NCBI GenBank assembly: GCA_002794775.1
Contig: NBAY01000028.1
Coordinates: 248,001-312,000 of the forward strand
Length of the DNA: 64,000 nucleotides
Direction of reading: 5' to 3'
Source of the DNA: Porodaedalea pini
Taxonomy: Eukaryota > Basidiomycota > Agaricomycetes > Hymenochaetales > Hymenochaetaceae
The first letter of the stretch is position 1; every line of letters begins with the position of its first letter. A program made the position numbers and the translations under genes. Below the pieces are notes generated by a model that saw only the letters and a list, made by a program, of their open reading frames with translations, did no database searches and was not told the origin of the DNA. Positions 36,052-48,900 of this stretch are shown here, piece after piece.

Positions 36052-39000
36052 ATGAAGCGGAGGAGCTTCGACCTTTTGCCCATTGACCTCGCCGAGGACA
36101 ACCTCGATCATGCGAAGCTGGATGAGGAGACCGTTGCTTCGATCGAACGATTTCTTCGAGATGAAGGCACCGACCAACAAACGCCTGGCTTCTCAACCAT
36201 ATTCAGCGCAGTTGTTAGGACTTGCGATAGGCTCGATCAAGATGACCGTAAACGCAGTGCTCTGTTAGGAGACGAGACGTATGGATCCGAGTTCAAGAAA
36301 ATGCTTCGAACGGCATGGAGCGAGAAGAGCTTTAGAAGCATTCGAAACTTGAGTAAGTGGAGGTCCATAATTGTCGCGACCCTTAGTTGTGTATATTGCT
36401 GACTTCACTCGGGTCTATACTCACGACAACCACCCACAGGATACCTTCAGAGAGCAGACGTCATCGATGAGGGACTGTCTCTTCTCTCCGACGATGAAAT
36501 TGAAATATACAGTGAGCCGTCTCAAATCCATAGGCATTTTCCACTCTGACTTCTCCATCAGAACAAGGTTCGTTCTGTTTCTTTATGAAGTTCCTCATTC
36601 TACTATCTAACGCGCTTATCCCTCTCAAGCTGTCTCAAAGTCTTGGACCTTTCCTTATGAAGGCCACACGGACGAATTACTTCTACAGACGATCAACGAG
36701 ATGAACTCCACCCGCGCAGATCGTGTGTTTTCGAACTACCTGCCTATCGTGCAGAGCTCAGGGACAGGCAAATCTCGTACCGTTCACGAAATGAGCCGTC
36801 TGGTCTTCACAATACATTTCAATGTCCGATCTGACGTCGAAAACCCAGGTAAATAACCGAGGTTTATCACTGTGTGGGATAGAAGTGCTCATATCTCTAT
36901 GAAGGACTTACATATCCAGACTCTGATTACAAGATAATGGATTACCTCAAATTAGGCAGCTCGAGGGACGCCTCGTCTGGGAATCTGCCCTATGTGAGGT
37001 TTTTCAGCTCCTTGTTTAGCGTTACGATCGACAAGCTCGTCTCCTTGAAGTCCAATCGAAATCTTTCCAAGCCATCAGGATTTGGCTCAATATTGGTCAG
37101 AATGCTTTGACGATAAAGGCTGGCGTATCGCATTCTTCGACGCAGTCATAGAAAGAGATAAAAAGGTATTTCGCATTTTCATTCCCTATTTTGCGAACTT
37201 AATCACTGACGACTGTCTCATCGACTACAACAAACTACCACGAAGTCTCATCGTAATTCGGATTCCGACTTGATCCTCGCGCTAAACAAAGCCTCTAAAC
37301 AAGCCAACGAAATGTTTGTTGAGTTGATGCGTGCACAAGACAGCATCATCAGTGGCCAGAAACCGAAGCCAAAAGCAGTCCGGCTCGTGCTCTGCTTCGA
37401 CGAATGGCATGACCCGCAGGATACGACGCTGTTGCTCGAGAGAACGCGTCTTTTCTCTGCAGCCAACAAACTCACCCACCAGCCATTATTCATCCTTTTC
37501 CTCTCAGCTGTTCCGAAGCTCCCTGCTTTCCCTAAACCGCATTATTTGTTCGGCGAGCTTGGTTTACAGGCTCCTTTCACTGAGCTCCCATTTGATGTCC
37601 GCGCAGAGAACGAGGAGCGAATCAAACCTAATAATCTCAAGTTGAAAAGACATCAACACCGTCGAGTTCATATGCCAATTCGGAAGACCATTGTACGTGT
37701 GTTATGACTGGTATTTTTCGCTCATGACTGACAGGATTTCGAATAGGTGGAAAAGGCTCATAAAGTCAATAGATAGCCCGCAGTCGGCTCTATCGTTGTT
37801 TTTGTCGCGCAAGGGAAGCTTGCAGGTCAAGAACTTGGAAGAAAAGCTTTCGGAAAACGCTGTGCTAGCCGCACTGGCCGTCAGACTCTGTATCGATTTC
37901 AAACCTACCGAAGATGGAGCCACCAAAGAGGCACAGCTTGTCACCAATCACATGAGAATTGCTTTCTCTATTCCAGCCCATCGACAACTTATGAAGTCTG
38001 GATATCCCTCAGAGCCTGTTCTTGCAGAAGCTGCAGCTCAGTTGATGCACCGTGCACGCAACGAGAATGTCCGCCTCGTCGAAATCCTTGCCAATCTAGT
38101 GAAGAAAGATATGATAGACAAAGGGAAACATGGGGAACTTGTCACGAGACTCGTCCTCACTCAGGCGTATGACAAAGCAGTTCTTGCTGAAGCACAGGAT
38201 CCTCTGCGAGTGGATTACTACCCTGGTGTTCGTCTGGAGAGCTTCATTCGAGCACTGTTCGGTGATGAGAAGGCGGAATTGATTCTAGAAAGCAAGCCAG
38301 ACAACGTCACTGAAGGCGTCGCATTCCGAGAAGCGTTCAAAACTGCTCGTGTGCGCTTCACGCACTTCCAGCGGGCTGGTGACGACAGCGCTGCATCCAC
38401 GAGTGCGGCACTAGCGGCGTTTCTTCGCGGGATGGCGTTTCAGTGCTTTTCCGATGTCGACATCCTCATCCCGATTATGCTCAGAGACGATGCGCTTGGT
38501 GAATGTGTCATGACTGGCATTCTCATCCGGCACGAAGCATGCACAAAGAAGCACCCAGGAATGAGGGGGAAAGTAGCTATGAACGCAGGAGGTATAGACT
38601 TCTTCCCGGAAGCTGAAGACACCGATAGAAAGGCGCGGCCCTATATCACTTTGCATATGGATCTCGGCGTCAAGATCTCCACACAGGGCACAGAGGAGCC
38701 TGATCAAGCAAAATATTCAAAGGTAGGTACTGCCCCGAGTCGAGCAGAACAATCTTCGAGTTTCGCATCGTCTGTCTCCTTAACCGCGCCACATCCTCGC
38801 TATTCAATCATAGCTTCAGGATGTTCTAGTTCAATTTATGCTGTCGTAAACGACAAAGAAAAGGATGCCTACGCGACTTTGTTTGCCTCGTTTCCCGATC
38901 ATCCACGTCAAAACGAAACTGCGTTGTCTGCTATGCGCCGGCTCAAGCCCTATTGGACGTTTGGGCCGGATTGCTATGACTGGATAAACGAGCCCGGATC

Positions 39001-39079
39001 GTTGGAGCACTCGTTTGAGGAAACCGAAGAGGGTATCGTCACGGGTGATCGGTTGCTGGCTGAAGAGGCCCTACAGTAG
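36052..39079 (+). pseudogene. Crinkler/RHS-like NTPase copy D, two frameshifts
   Basis: Same exon plan as E. ATG 36052 starts a shorter, diverged header (MKRRSFDLLPIDLAEDN). From the end of exon 1 onward it is nearly identical to E, including intron 1. The P-loop is QSSGTGKSRTVHEMSRLVF and Walker B is VRLVLCFDEWHDPQ. An extra base near 37058-37068, compared with copy E, shifts frame in exon 4. A fourth A at 37645-37648, where E has three, shifts frame again before QFGRP. The C-terminal region at 37727-39079 is then open and complete (TFGPDCYDWINEPGS ... EEALQ*). Its nuclease column reads DVDILIPIML and ILIRHEACTKK, without QxK. If the two indels are sequence errors, D would be a full-length gene of about 950 residues. 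Confidence 0.75.
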
Positions 39080-39417
39080 AATCCCAATTCATGTACTTCA
39101 TTTTCTAAAACCGACGTTTTGCTGTGCTACCACTTCTCAAGTGGTTAATCGGAATCCGAGCTGCGCCAGGAGGATAAAAGTAAATTAAGTACACGGTAAT
39201 CGACAAATCTGGATAAGGACTTCCGAAACAGGATGTCAAGCCATCAAGGGCCTACGTATCTTGTGGCTCAGGCTTGTTATCCTTGCCCCATCATCCTTTA
39301 TGGCATGCGCACGTCTGTGGCTGGATTCTGGCGTTACTCGTAGCCTATATAAGGGGCCGATTTTCGTGTCGGTTCATACCAGCTCTTCAACTCGCTACTG
39401 CTTGTCTGATCTCTACT
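39080..39417. other. Spacer and promoter between copies D and E
   Basis: The 3' side starts with CCAATTCATGTACTTCATTTT, the reverse complement of a block between A and B, so it is part of the duplicated unit. The 5' side is the E promoter, matching A over about 170 bp, including the TATA box and the leader CATACCAGCTCTTCAACTCG. Confidence 0.6.
39346..39353 (+). promoter_or_regulatory. TATA box of copy E
   Basis: TATATAAG about 70 nt upstream of ATG 39418, followed by GGGGCCGATTTTCGTGTCGG. This is nearly identical to the copy A promoter on the other strand 30 kb away. Confidence 0.65.
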
Positions 39418-42400
39418 ATGTCTGATACTACCCCTTCCCTTCCGTCTTCGAAGAGGCGTCTATCGACCGAATCGTCGACGCAGCGTTCTACAAAACAGAA
39501 AACATTCGATCTCAGTCATCTCAGCCCATCAGAGGACCGTCTAACTACCGATGACCATGCGCGGCTGGACAAGGCGGCTCTTAGCTATATCGACGAGGTG
39601 TTGCCGCTCACGGGCCATCAGAACCCCTCATTCGTAGACATATTGAGAGCAGTTGTCAACACTTGCGATGGACTGGACCAAGCGTATTGCGACTCTGAAA
39701 AACGTTGTTTAACATTATTTAGAGACGAAACGTATGGACTCGAACTTAGGAAGATGCTTCAGTTGGCATGGAGCGAGAAAAGCTTCAAGAGCATTCGAAA
39801 CTTGAGTAAGTGGAGGTCCATAATTGTCGCGACCCTTAGTTGTGTATATTGCTGACTTCTTGGGTCTATATTCACGACAACCATACTACAGGATACCTTC
39901 AGAGAGCAAACGTTATTGATGAGAGGCTGTCTCTACTCTCCGATGACGAAATAGAAATATATAGTAAGCCGTCCCGTATCCTGATAATACTTTTGCATTC
40001 TGATATCTTCTACTAGAGCAGGGTCGGTTCTACGTGTTGTAAAATATTTTTTAATGTCTGACAACCTATCATTCTCAAGCTGTCGAAAAATCTTGGACCC
40101 TTCCTTCTGAGGGCCACACGGACGAATTACTTCTACAGACGATCAACGAGATGAATGCCGCCCGCGCGGATCGTGTATTTTCGAACTACCTGCCTATCGT
40201 GCAGAGCTCAGGGACAGGCAAATCTCGTACCGTTCACGAAATGAGCCGTCTGGTCTTCACAATACCTTTCAATGTCCGATCTGACGTCGAAAACCCAGGT
40301 AAGTAACCAAAGTTTATCATTATGTGGGACAGAAATGCTCATATCTCTACGAAGGACTTACATATCCGGACTCTGATCACAAGATAATGGACTACCTCAA
40401 ATTAGGCAGCTCGAGGGACGCCTCGTCTGGGAATCTGCCCTATGTGAGGTTTTTCAGCTCCTTGTTTAGCGTTACGATCGACAGGCTCGTCTCCTTGAAT
40501 TCCGATCGAAAATTTCCAAGCCATCAGGATTTGGCTCAATATTGGTCAGAGTGCTTTGACGATATAAGTTGGCGTATCGCATTCTTCGACGCAGTCATAG
40601 AAAGAGATAAAAAGGTATCTCACATTTTCATTCTCTATTTTGCGAACTTAAGTCACTGACGACTGTCTCATTGACAAACTACCACGAAGTCTCATCGTAA
40701 TTCGGATTCCGACTTGATCCTCGCGCTAAACAATGCCTCTAACCAAGCCAACGAAATGTTTGTTGAGTTGATGCGTGCACAAGACAGCATCGTCAATGGC
40801 CAGAAACCGAAGCCAAAAGCAGTCCGGCTCGTACTCTGCTTCGACGAATGGCATGACCCGCAGGACACGACGCTGTTGCTCGAGAGAACCCGTCTTTTCT
40901 CTGCAGCCAACAAACTCATTCGCCAGCCATTATTCATCCTTTTCCTCTCAGCCGTTCCAAAGCTCCCTGCTTTCCCTAAACCGCATTATTTGTTCGGCGA
41001 GCTTGGTTTACAGGCTCCTTTCACTGAGCTCCCATTTGATGTTCGCGCAGAGAATGAGGACCGAATCAAACCTAATAATCTCAAGTTGAAAGACATCAAC
41101 ACCGTCGAGTTCATATGTCAATTCGGAAGACCATTGTACGTGTGTTATGACTGGTATTTTTATTCATGACTGACCGGATTTCGAATAGATGGAAAAGGCT
41201 CGTAAAGTCAATAGAAAGCCCGCAGTCAGGCTCTATCGTTGTCTGTGTCGCGCAAGGGAAGCTTTCAGGCCAGAACTTGGAAGAAAAGCTTTCGAAAAAC
41301 GCTGTGCTAGCCGCACTGGCCGTCAGACTCTGTATCGATTTCAAACCTACCGAAGATGGAGCCACCAAAGAGGCCCAGCTTGTCACCAATCACATGAGAA
41401 TCGCTTTCTCTATTCCAGCCCATCGGCAGTTTATGAAGTCTGGATATCCCTCAGAGCCTGTTCTTGCAGAAGCTGCAGCTCAGTTGATGCACCGTGCACG
41501 CAACGAGAACGTCCGCCCTGTCGAAATCCTTACCAATCTAGTGAAGAAAGATATGATAGACAAAGGGAAACGTGGCGAACTTGTCGCGAGACTCGTTCTC
41601 ACTCAAGCGTATGACAAAGCAGTTCTTGCTGAAGCGCAGGATCCTCTGCGAGTGGATTACTACCCCGGTGTTCGTCTGGAGAGCTTCATTCGAGCACTGT
41701 TCGGTGATGAGAAGGCGGAATTGATTCTAGAAAGCAAACCAGACAACATCGCTGAAGGTATCACATTCCGAGAAGCGTTCAAAACTGCTCGTGTGCGCTT
41801 CACGCACTTTCGGCGGGCTGGTGACGACAGCGCTGCGTCCACAAGTGCGGCATGTACGGCGTTTATTCGTGGGATGGCGTTCCAGTGCTGTTCTGATGTC
41901 GACATCCTCATTCCGGTTATACTCAAAGATGAATTGCTTGGTGAATGGGTAATGACTGGAATTCTCGTCCGGCACGAAGTATGTACAAAGAGGCACCCAG
42001 GCATGTGGAGGAAAGTGGCTATAGACGCGGAAGACATTGAGTTCTTTCCGGAGGCTGAAGATTCGAATAGAAGTGAACGGCCGTACATTACGCTGCATAT
42101 GAATCTTGGTGCCCACCCTCCATCGAGAAACGCAGAAGTCCGGTCAAGCGAGATACTCGAAAACTGCAATCATTTCCAATCTAACAGAACAGTATTCAAG
42201 TCTTCGAAAATGTTCATCCGGCGCCGCGGCCCATCCTCGCTATTCGATTATAGCCTCAGGGTGTTCTGACTCAATTTACTCTGTCGTGAGTGGTGAAGAC
42301 AGAAAAGCCTATTCGACCTTACTTGCCTCGTTTCACGATCATCCACGCCAAAACAACGAAGCATTGTGTGCTATGCGCCGGCTTAAACCCTCCTGGTCGA

Positions 42401-42513
42401 TTGGCCCGGAATGCTACGACTGGATAGACGTGTCTGAACTGTCAGGGGATTCGTACGAGGAGATCGAGGAGGGCGTCGTTACTGGCGACCAGCTCGAAGC
42501 GCAAAAGACGTGA
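39418..42513 (+). CDS. Crinkler/RHS-like NTPase copy E, open except for a C-terminal frameshift
   Basis: Exons 39418-39805, 39892-39963, 40080-40298, 40355-40614, 40690-41135 and 41189 onward. The header MSDTTPSLPSSKRRLSTES closely matches copy A. Walker A is QSSGTGKSRTVHEMSRLVF, Walker B VRLVLCFDEWHDPQ, then GLQAPFTELPFDVRAEN and the FICQFGRPL junction. In the last exon the frame runs to a stop at 42267-42269 (SSLFDYSLRVF*). The family ending (AHPRYSIIASGCSDSIYSV ... YDWIDVSELSG) continues in a different frame to 42513, so one base appears lost near 42120-42145. The nuclease column reads SDVDILIPVIL and ILVRHEVCTKR, with no QxK Lys. Either the protein has a shortened, altered tail or the indel is a sequence error. 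Confidence 0.7.
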
Positions 42514-42958
42514 ATGGGGACATACTTTTGAATTAGTCAGATTTTCGATATATACATGCTCTGTGACATTCGCATTTATACTCGTAGTTCGAGTCTTTGC
42601 ACTGTCAATAGACTAGCGTACCAATCTTGCATTCACTTTACATCTCGCAGCACGAGCTCACTTTATCGCCGCCTCTTTTTTTCTTCCGTAAAGGTTGCTG
42701 ATCTAACGGCGTTGAATGCTATAGCGAAAGAGAGGATTCAGGCTTAGACTGGTACTTGAGAAAGGTGATTCGAACTCAGTTCAATGCAGCCAGCAGTTTG
42801 AAACTCAGCGGAAACTTTCAGTTCAGCGTCGATCGCGACGGCGACGGGTCCGAAACGCGCTCGCGACTCGATCAGCATTGCCACGTCTCGACCACGTCAA
42901 CCTCATTTTCTGCCCTACTTATGCTCTAATTTGCATCCTTTAGAACGCAATCTTGTCT
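42514..42958. other. Intergenic region copy E / UGGT
   Basis: About 445 bp with the UGGT promoter. A GC-rich patch with repeated TCGCGAC/GCGACG words sits at about 42820-42880. No gene is seen. Confidence 0.4.
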
Positions 42959-45900
42959 ATGCGACCTCTTCCACGTCATAAGTCGGCGAGCTGGGCCTGG
43001 CTGGGCTTCGCAGGATGTGTCGCGGCGTCACCTGCGGTACGGGTCAGTCTACGCACATCTTGGCAGGCGGTACCCTTGCTGCTTGAAGCAATGTGAGTAT
43101 GCCTGCTCTGGTCTGAGACATATGCTCTAACACGTCAATATGCAGAGAATCGGTATCAACAGAAGAACCTGCTGCTTTCTTTCCGCTACTAGATGCGCTC
43201 GTAAATTCAGAATCTCTACCAGCGCTAGACACGCTGTCTCCCGAAGCTGTACACCAAGCAACGCTACGAACGGCTTCATTACTAGGTTATCTGCAGGACC
43301 CGGGTGCGTACGCATCTGCAGAATTGCAAATTGCTCTCCATGCAGCTGCGCCGAAGGTGCAAGCCTTCTACCAATTCTACTCGGACCAGCGCAATTCGTT
43401 CGAGCCAGGCACGGGGTGTGGGTCGTGGGTCGATTGGTATGGAGATCGTGTGTGCGATGTGGATACTTTGGCGCGACTTGCAGGGCATGAAACGATTGAT
43501 GCGGCCGACCAAGCTTCAAACATGTACGTTTAACTCGTTCACTCCATCACGCGCTATATACTTATTCTATACTTCACAGAACCTTCAGTCGTCCAAAGCT
43601 TCTCTCATTTGATCACATCCTTCCTGATCCATCTCGAGAGCTCGAACCACCTCCCCGCACAGCTATTTTTCTATGCATCTCCCACTTCTACCAACTTTCG
43701 CGAGCTGCATTCGTACCTTTACAAGCTTTCTACCTCACCACAACCGCGAGTCGAGTATGTCTTTCGTCATATACCTCCAGATGGGCAAGCAACTCGAGGC
43801 AAAAGCTATCTTTCGGGATATGGAGTCGCATTAGACCTAAAGAAGACGGATTACTTAGCAGTTGACGATAGGCGATCGGCATCCAAGGGTATGTAAATGA
43901 TGGTTTCCCACTAGCCCTTAAGTTAATAGTTTCTGCGACAGATATCTCAGACGAGAACTCCTTTCATGAAGCTCTAGATGCGGACGACGACCTTATACTG
44001 ACTTTATTAGATCAATACCCTGAGAACACAATTGCAGACGCATCCGCTTCCTTGTCGGAAAATGAGCTTCGAAGTACGTGCTCCAAGTGCTCCAAGGATC
44101 AATCTAACTCACTCACGTGAATATTAGCAATTGCTATTAAAGCGACACAGCTGGTCACCAACTCGTCAGATCCTCTCGCAACGCTCAAGCATTTATCTCA
44201 AAACTTCCCAAAATACGCGTCGGCACTCTCGCACCGCGTCGTCGCTCAACGACAGCCTCGTTGCAGAAGTGCAGGACAATCATATGAAGGCACAAGGAGG
44301 TGTGAACATGATGTGGCTCAATGGTATCACTGTGCAAGAGACGGACTTGACACCGCTTGGGATGCTCCGTCTACTACGAAAGGAACGTGAAGTCGTGGAG
44401 TCGCTGGTATCACTAGGACTATCTGCGGGTCAGGCTGTCGACCTTCTGGCGCATAAAGCTATTAGCCTTGCGCAGAGTGATAGCGCGGACGTGCTTGATG
44501 CTCTGTTTGACGCGAGCGATCGGCCCGAAGGTGGAGACACAATCGTGTGGTGGAACGACTTGACAAAGGACTCTAGATATGCGCGATGGAACCCTTCTCT
44601 AACGGGGGTGAGTAGCGTGAATTTTCCTTCAGACAGATGCGTAACATAACACCGTCGTCAATAGCTTCTCCGTCAAGTCTATCCTGGTCAATTCCACAAT
44701 GTCAAGCAAAACCTGATAAACGTCGTAGTCGTAGTCGATCTCTCGCAGTCGGGAAGTCTGAACTTTATCGCTGGCCCATTAAATACTATCATCAGCCGGG
44801 GCTTCCCAATACGATTCGGAGTAGTTCCTGGTGTGGAGACTGAGGATGGTAAGCTTGATGAGATACCTTCGTATTTCGCAGCATGTGTTGATTTCGATAC
44901 AGCAAAGAAAATGGCCCGGTTGTTCTACTACTTGATGAGCTCCTATGGACGAGCAAAAACCATGGGATTCCTGTCTCGTGTATGTCACATCTTTTCTTCA
45001 TTTGGGATCTTCATTGAAGATCGCCTTCTCGTTCGTTCCTAGGTCGGTCAGATAAAGATGCCGGCCCATCTTCTTACTCCGACTATAGATTGGGCTCTCG
45101 TGCGGCGCGAATTCGTCGAACTGCAACGTCAGAATGCACGCGAGGACGACGGAAAAGTGGTACCTGTTGTGAATCTGGACTCCATACTGGATGGAATCTA
45201 TGAGGAGCCCAAGTCTGAAGACGAAACCAAACTCGATAAAGTGACTACAGCAGAGCGTATCGAGAGAGCCCATTTGTACGCTCAGCGTCTCGATGCAACA
45301 CCTGTATCCTGTCCGATGGGTCACGCGTTTGTGAATGGAAAGCACTTTGACCTAGACGATGTTAGTGTGCTTTCTCTGGTTTCATGGTTAGCGATCATCT
45401 TCTCAATGCTGACTGGACAATTTACAGAGCTTCTTAAAGCAGCTTCAAGTCGAAATGTCAGCACAGACTCAATTCTTACAGGAAAAGGTAATCACATGCA
45501 GTTATGTAGGACGAATGCTAAGAACATTAACAAACTTACGTCGTAGATATACTTGGCAGAAATCGGTGACGCAAATGTGGAGACTATCGACACGTATTTC
45601 TATGATCTTCCAAATACAAGCCCTCGACGTAACCGGTACATATTCCCTTCCTCATCTGCTAAAGCAGGGCCGGGAGGGTCCACTAGCGATCTGCGAGTAG
45701 TAAATGTTCTTGAAGTGTTCAAGAGCACGGGATTTGTGCCGCAGGCAGGAGCTTATTTGTATCCGGGTAAGTACACCCAAAACAACCTGAAACCGCGATC
45801 TTTGTCTGACCTGAAATGGGTATAATGTAGGCTCCGAAGAAATTGCTATGACGACCTTTGTTATTGCAGACCTCGACAGTGAAGATGGTGTCGCCCTGAT

Positions 45901-48900
45901 GCGAGAGGCTCTACAGTCAATAGTGAATTATAGCGTCTCGAACTTTTGTCCTCTACATATCCTAACACATTGTTTTTCTAGGAATCTGGTTCGGTTAATC
46001 GCCTGTCATTCATTCACAACCCTAGTCCCAGAAGCCTCAACTTCCAAGGCTCCTCACCGTCATATATCGCCTATTATCTCGCACCTCATCACACATGATC
46101 TCCTTGCGAAGGTGTCGTTAAAGGAGTTTGATGTTCTCCTGAGTCCCGGGACTGCGAGTTTCACTGACGCAGAGTCATCGACCGAGCAGCTCGTGCTATC
46201 TGAGAACTCAGTGGTCTATCAACTGCTTCGAGATGTTGGCATATCTATGGATGGTTTGAGCGACTCTGAAACCCATGAACGCTATAGTGTGGCTAGCAAG
46301 TTTTTTGTGCGAGAGTTAGGAGTAGCCCCTGGAGAACTGGTCTTAGTAATGAACGGACGGGTATGCTCTTCTTTCTTCCGATATGATTTTGGACTGAACG
46401 ACTCTACTGTTATAGATTGTTGGGCCAATCGAGCCACATGCTTTCACGTCGACAGACTTCACGACGCTTGAGAATTATGAGATGCGCAAGCGAACTGGAC
46501 CTGTCATCGAGGCCTTGACAAACCTCACGATAACACCAGAAAGTCTCGATAGGTCAGCCGCCTCGGTTTCATTACGTAGGGACTGTGTCTGACAACTTCC
46601 TCATAGGTTTGTGTATGTTGACTTAGTTTCGATGGCGTCGTCGGTCATTTCCTCAGTACAATTGCCCGATCCGAGTGAGCAAGGTTTGATCAACACCAAT
46701 CAACGTCCGCGGCAGAGGAACTATCGCCAGTTGTCGGGCAATTTCACGTACGCCAGACCAAAGCTATTGCTTGTTTGAGCCTGACTGTTCATTTGGCAGC
46801 TCGTTCTCATTTGGCAATCCGGACACTGCTGCATATCAATTTGGCGTCTTGCTAGACCCGCTGAGCGAGGCTGCGCAGAAGTGGTCTGTCTTCCTTGAGG
46901 TTGGTAGCTACATCTGCTTTATACAATTCAAGGAAGCTTATACATGAACGCGATGTCAGTGGTTCTCTACTATACCGTCCGTATACGCTCAGGTCTATTT
47001 GAACCCTGGTATCTACTCGGAGGTATGCCCAAATGTCGCGTTGCATTGAAAATGTGCTGAATCAATTGAAGATTCCTCTCAAACGTTTCTACCGCTACAA
47101 CCTTCCGTCACGTCTCTCATTCGACGAAAATGGGTGTGTGATTAGATCCAACAAATTAACTGCTCTGACTCCCTTTTGCTTTCATCAGCAATGAAGTGGA
47201 AGCACAAACTGTATTCGACAGCTTGCCATTAGAACCTATCTATACTTTGGCCATGGATGTGCCGCCTTCGTGGTTGGTGCGGCCGCGAGAGGCGCTCTAC
47301 GATCTCGATAACATTCAGCTCTCGACTCTCACACCAGAGGACCGTGAGCAAGGACTTTCATCGATCTTCGAGCTTGACTATATCGTTATCGAGGGCCACG
47401 CGCGCGATGCATTCACAAATGGGCCGCCCCGCGGTTTACAGATGCAACTATCCTCTCTTGACGCTGTGCCCGTAGCCGACACGCAGGTGGTCTTGAACAT
47501 GGGTTATCTCCAATTCAAGGCGACACCTGGCGTTTTTCAGCTTGACATCCGCGAGGGCCGAGGGCGCGATGTGTACATGTTGGAGAGTGCAGGAAACGAA
47601 GGCTGGAACAGCCCGGACGTGTCTGTCGCGGGCAATGAGATCACGCTGACAAGCTTCGAGGGCCTCACTTTGTATCCGCGAGTGAGGAGACGTCCAGGAA
47701 TGGAGAATGCAGATGTCCTTGATGAGTTCGTTCTTGGTGAAGAGGGGTCCAAGGGTCTGTTTACTGATCTCGCTTCACGGTGAGCTTGAAAGATGATTTC
47801 GACATAAGTTCCCTCAGCTTATAATGATTTCCGTGCAGCGTGGTGTCTTTCTTCCGGCCGAAGGAGCCAGTCGTAAAGACAATTGCGCCTCGTCAGGCAG
47901 ATATCAATATATTCACTGTTGCATCTGGGCTTTTATACGAGGTAAAGTGCCTCCTCGGACGATCAGTCTCGTATATTGATTTCGTATTTAGCGCTTTGCA
48001 TCTATCATGATCTTGAGTGTCTTGAAGAACACTAAGAGCACGGTAAAGTTCTGGTTCATTGAGAACTTCCTGTCTCCTTCATTTCTCGTGAGTCTTCCGT
48101 CTCGGCTCACTCGTCATTTCATACCTAAGATCCTTCATACGCCAGGAATTCTTGCCCCACTTTGCAGAGGCATATAAATTCGAATATGAACTAGTCACCT
48201 ACAAGTGGCCGTCGTGGCTTCGAGCGCAGAAAGAGAAACAGCGCATCATCTGGGCTTACAAGATCCTCTTCCTCGACGTTCTTTTTCCGATGGACCTCAA
48301 GAAGGTCATTTTCGTCGACGCAGATCAGATTGTCCGCGCAGACTTGCAGGAGCTTGTAGATCTGGATCTAAAGGGGCGCCTTATGGATACACTCCGATGG
48401 GCGACGATAATGTGGACATGGAAGGTTTCCGCTTCTGGAAGACTGGATACTGGAAAGACTTCCTCCAAGGTCGACCGTACCACATCAGGTGAGTATCGCT
48501 GAAGTAGTTGTCTCGAGCTACCTCTTGATTTGTTTAGTGCATTATATGTTGTGGATCTAGCTCGATTCCGTCAGGTAAGTTTCGTATATCCTTTACTGCT
48601 AGGAAGTTTTTAACTGGTTTATTCTATACCAGATCGCCGCTGGGGTAAGCCGTCAGATCTAAAGTGTATAAAGCGTAATATTAAGGAGAAAATATAGGAT
48701 ATCCTTCGAGGCCAGTACCAGCAACTCTCGCAAGATCCGAACTCTCTCTCGAATCTGGATCAAGGTTCGCCGGTCTAACGGCTGCTGAGAATCAAAGCTC
48801 ATTTCCGTTTTTCAGATCTCCCCAATAACTTGCAACGAGAAGTCCCGATAGTAAGTGACGCTGATTTATGCTTCCATCAGATCGGAGTTAACAACGAATC

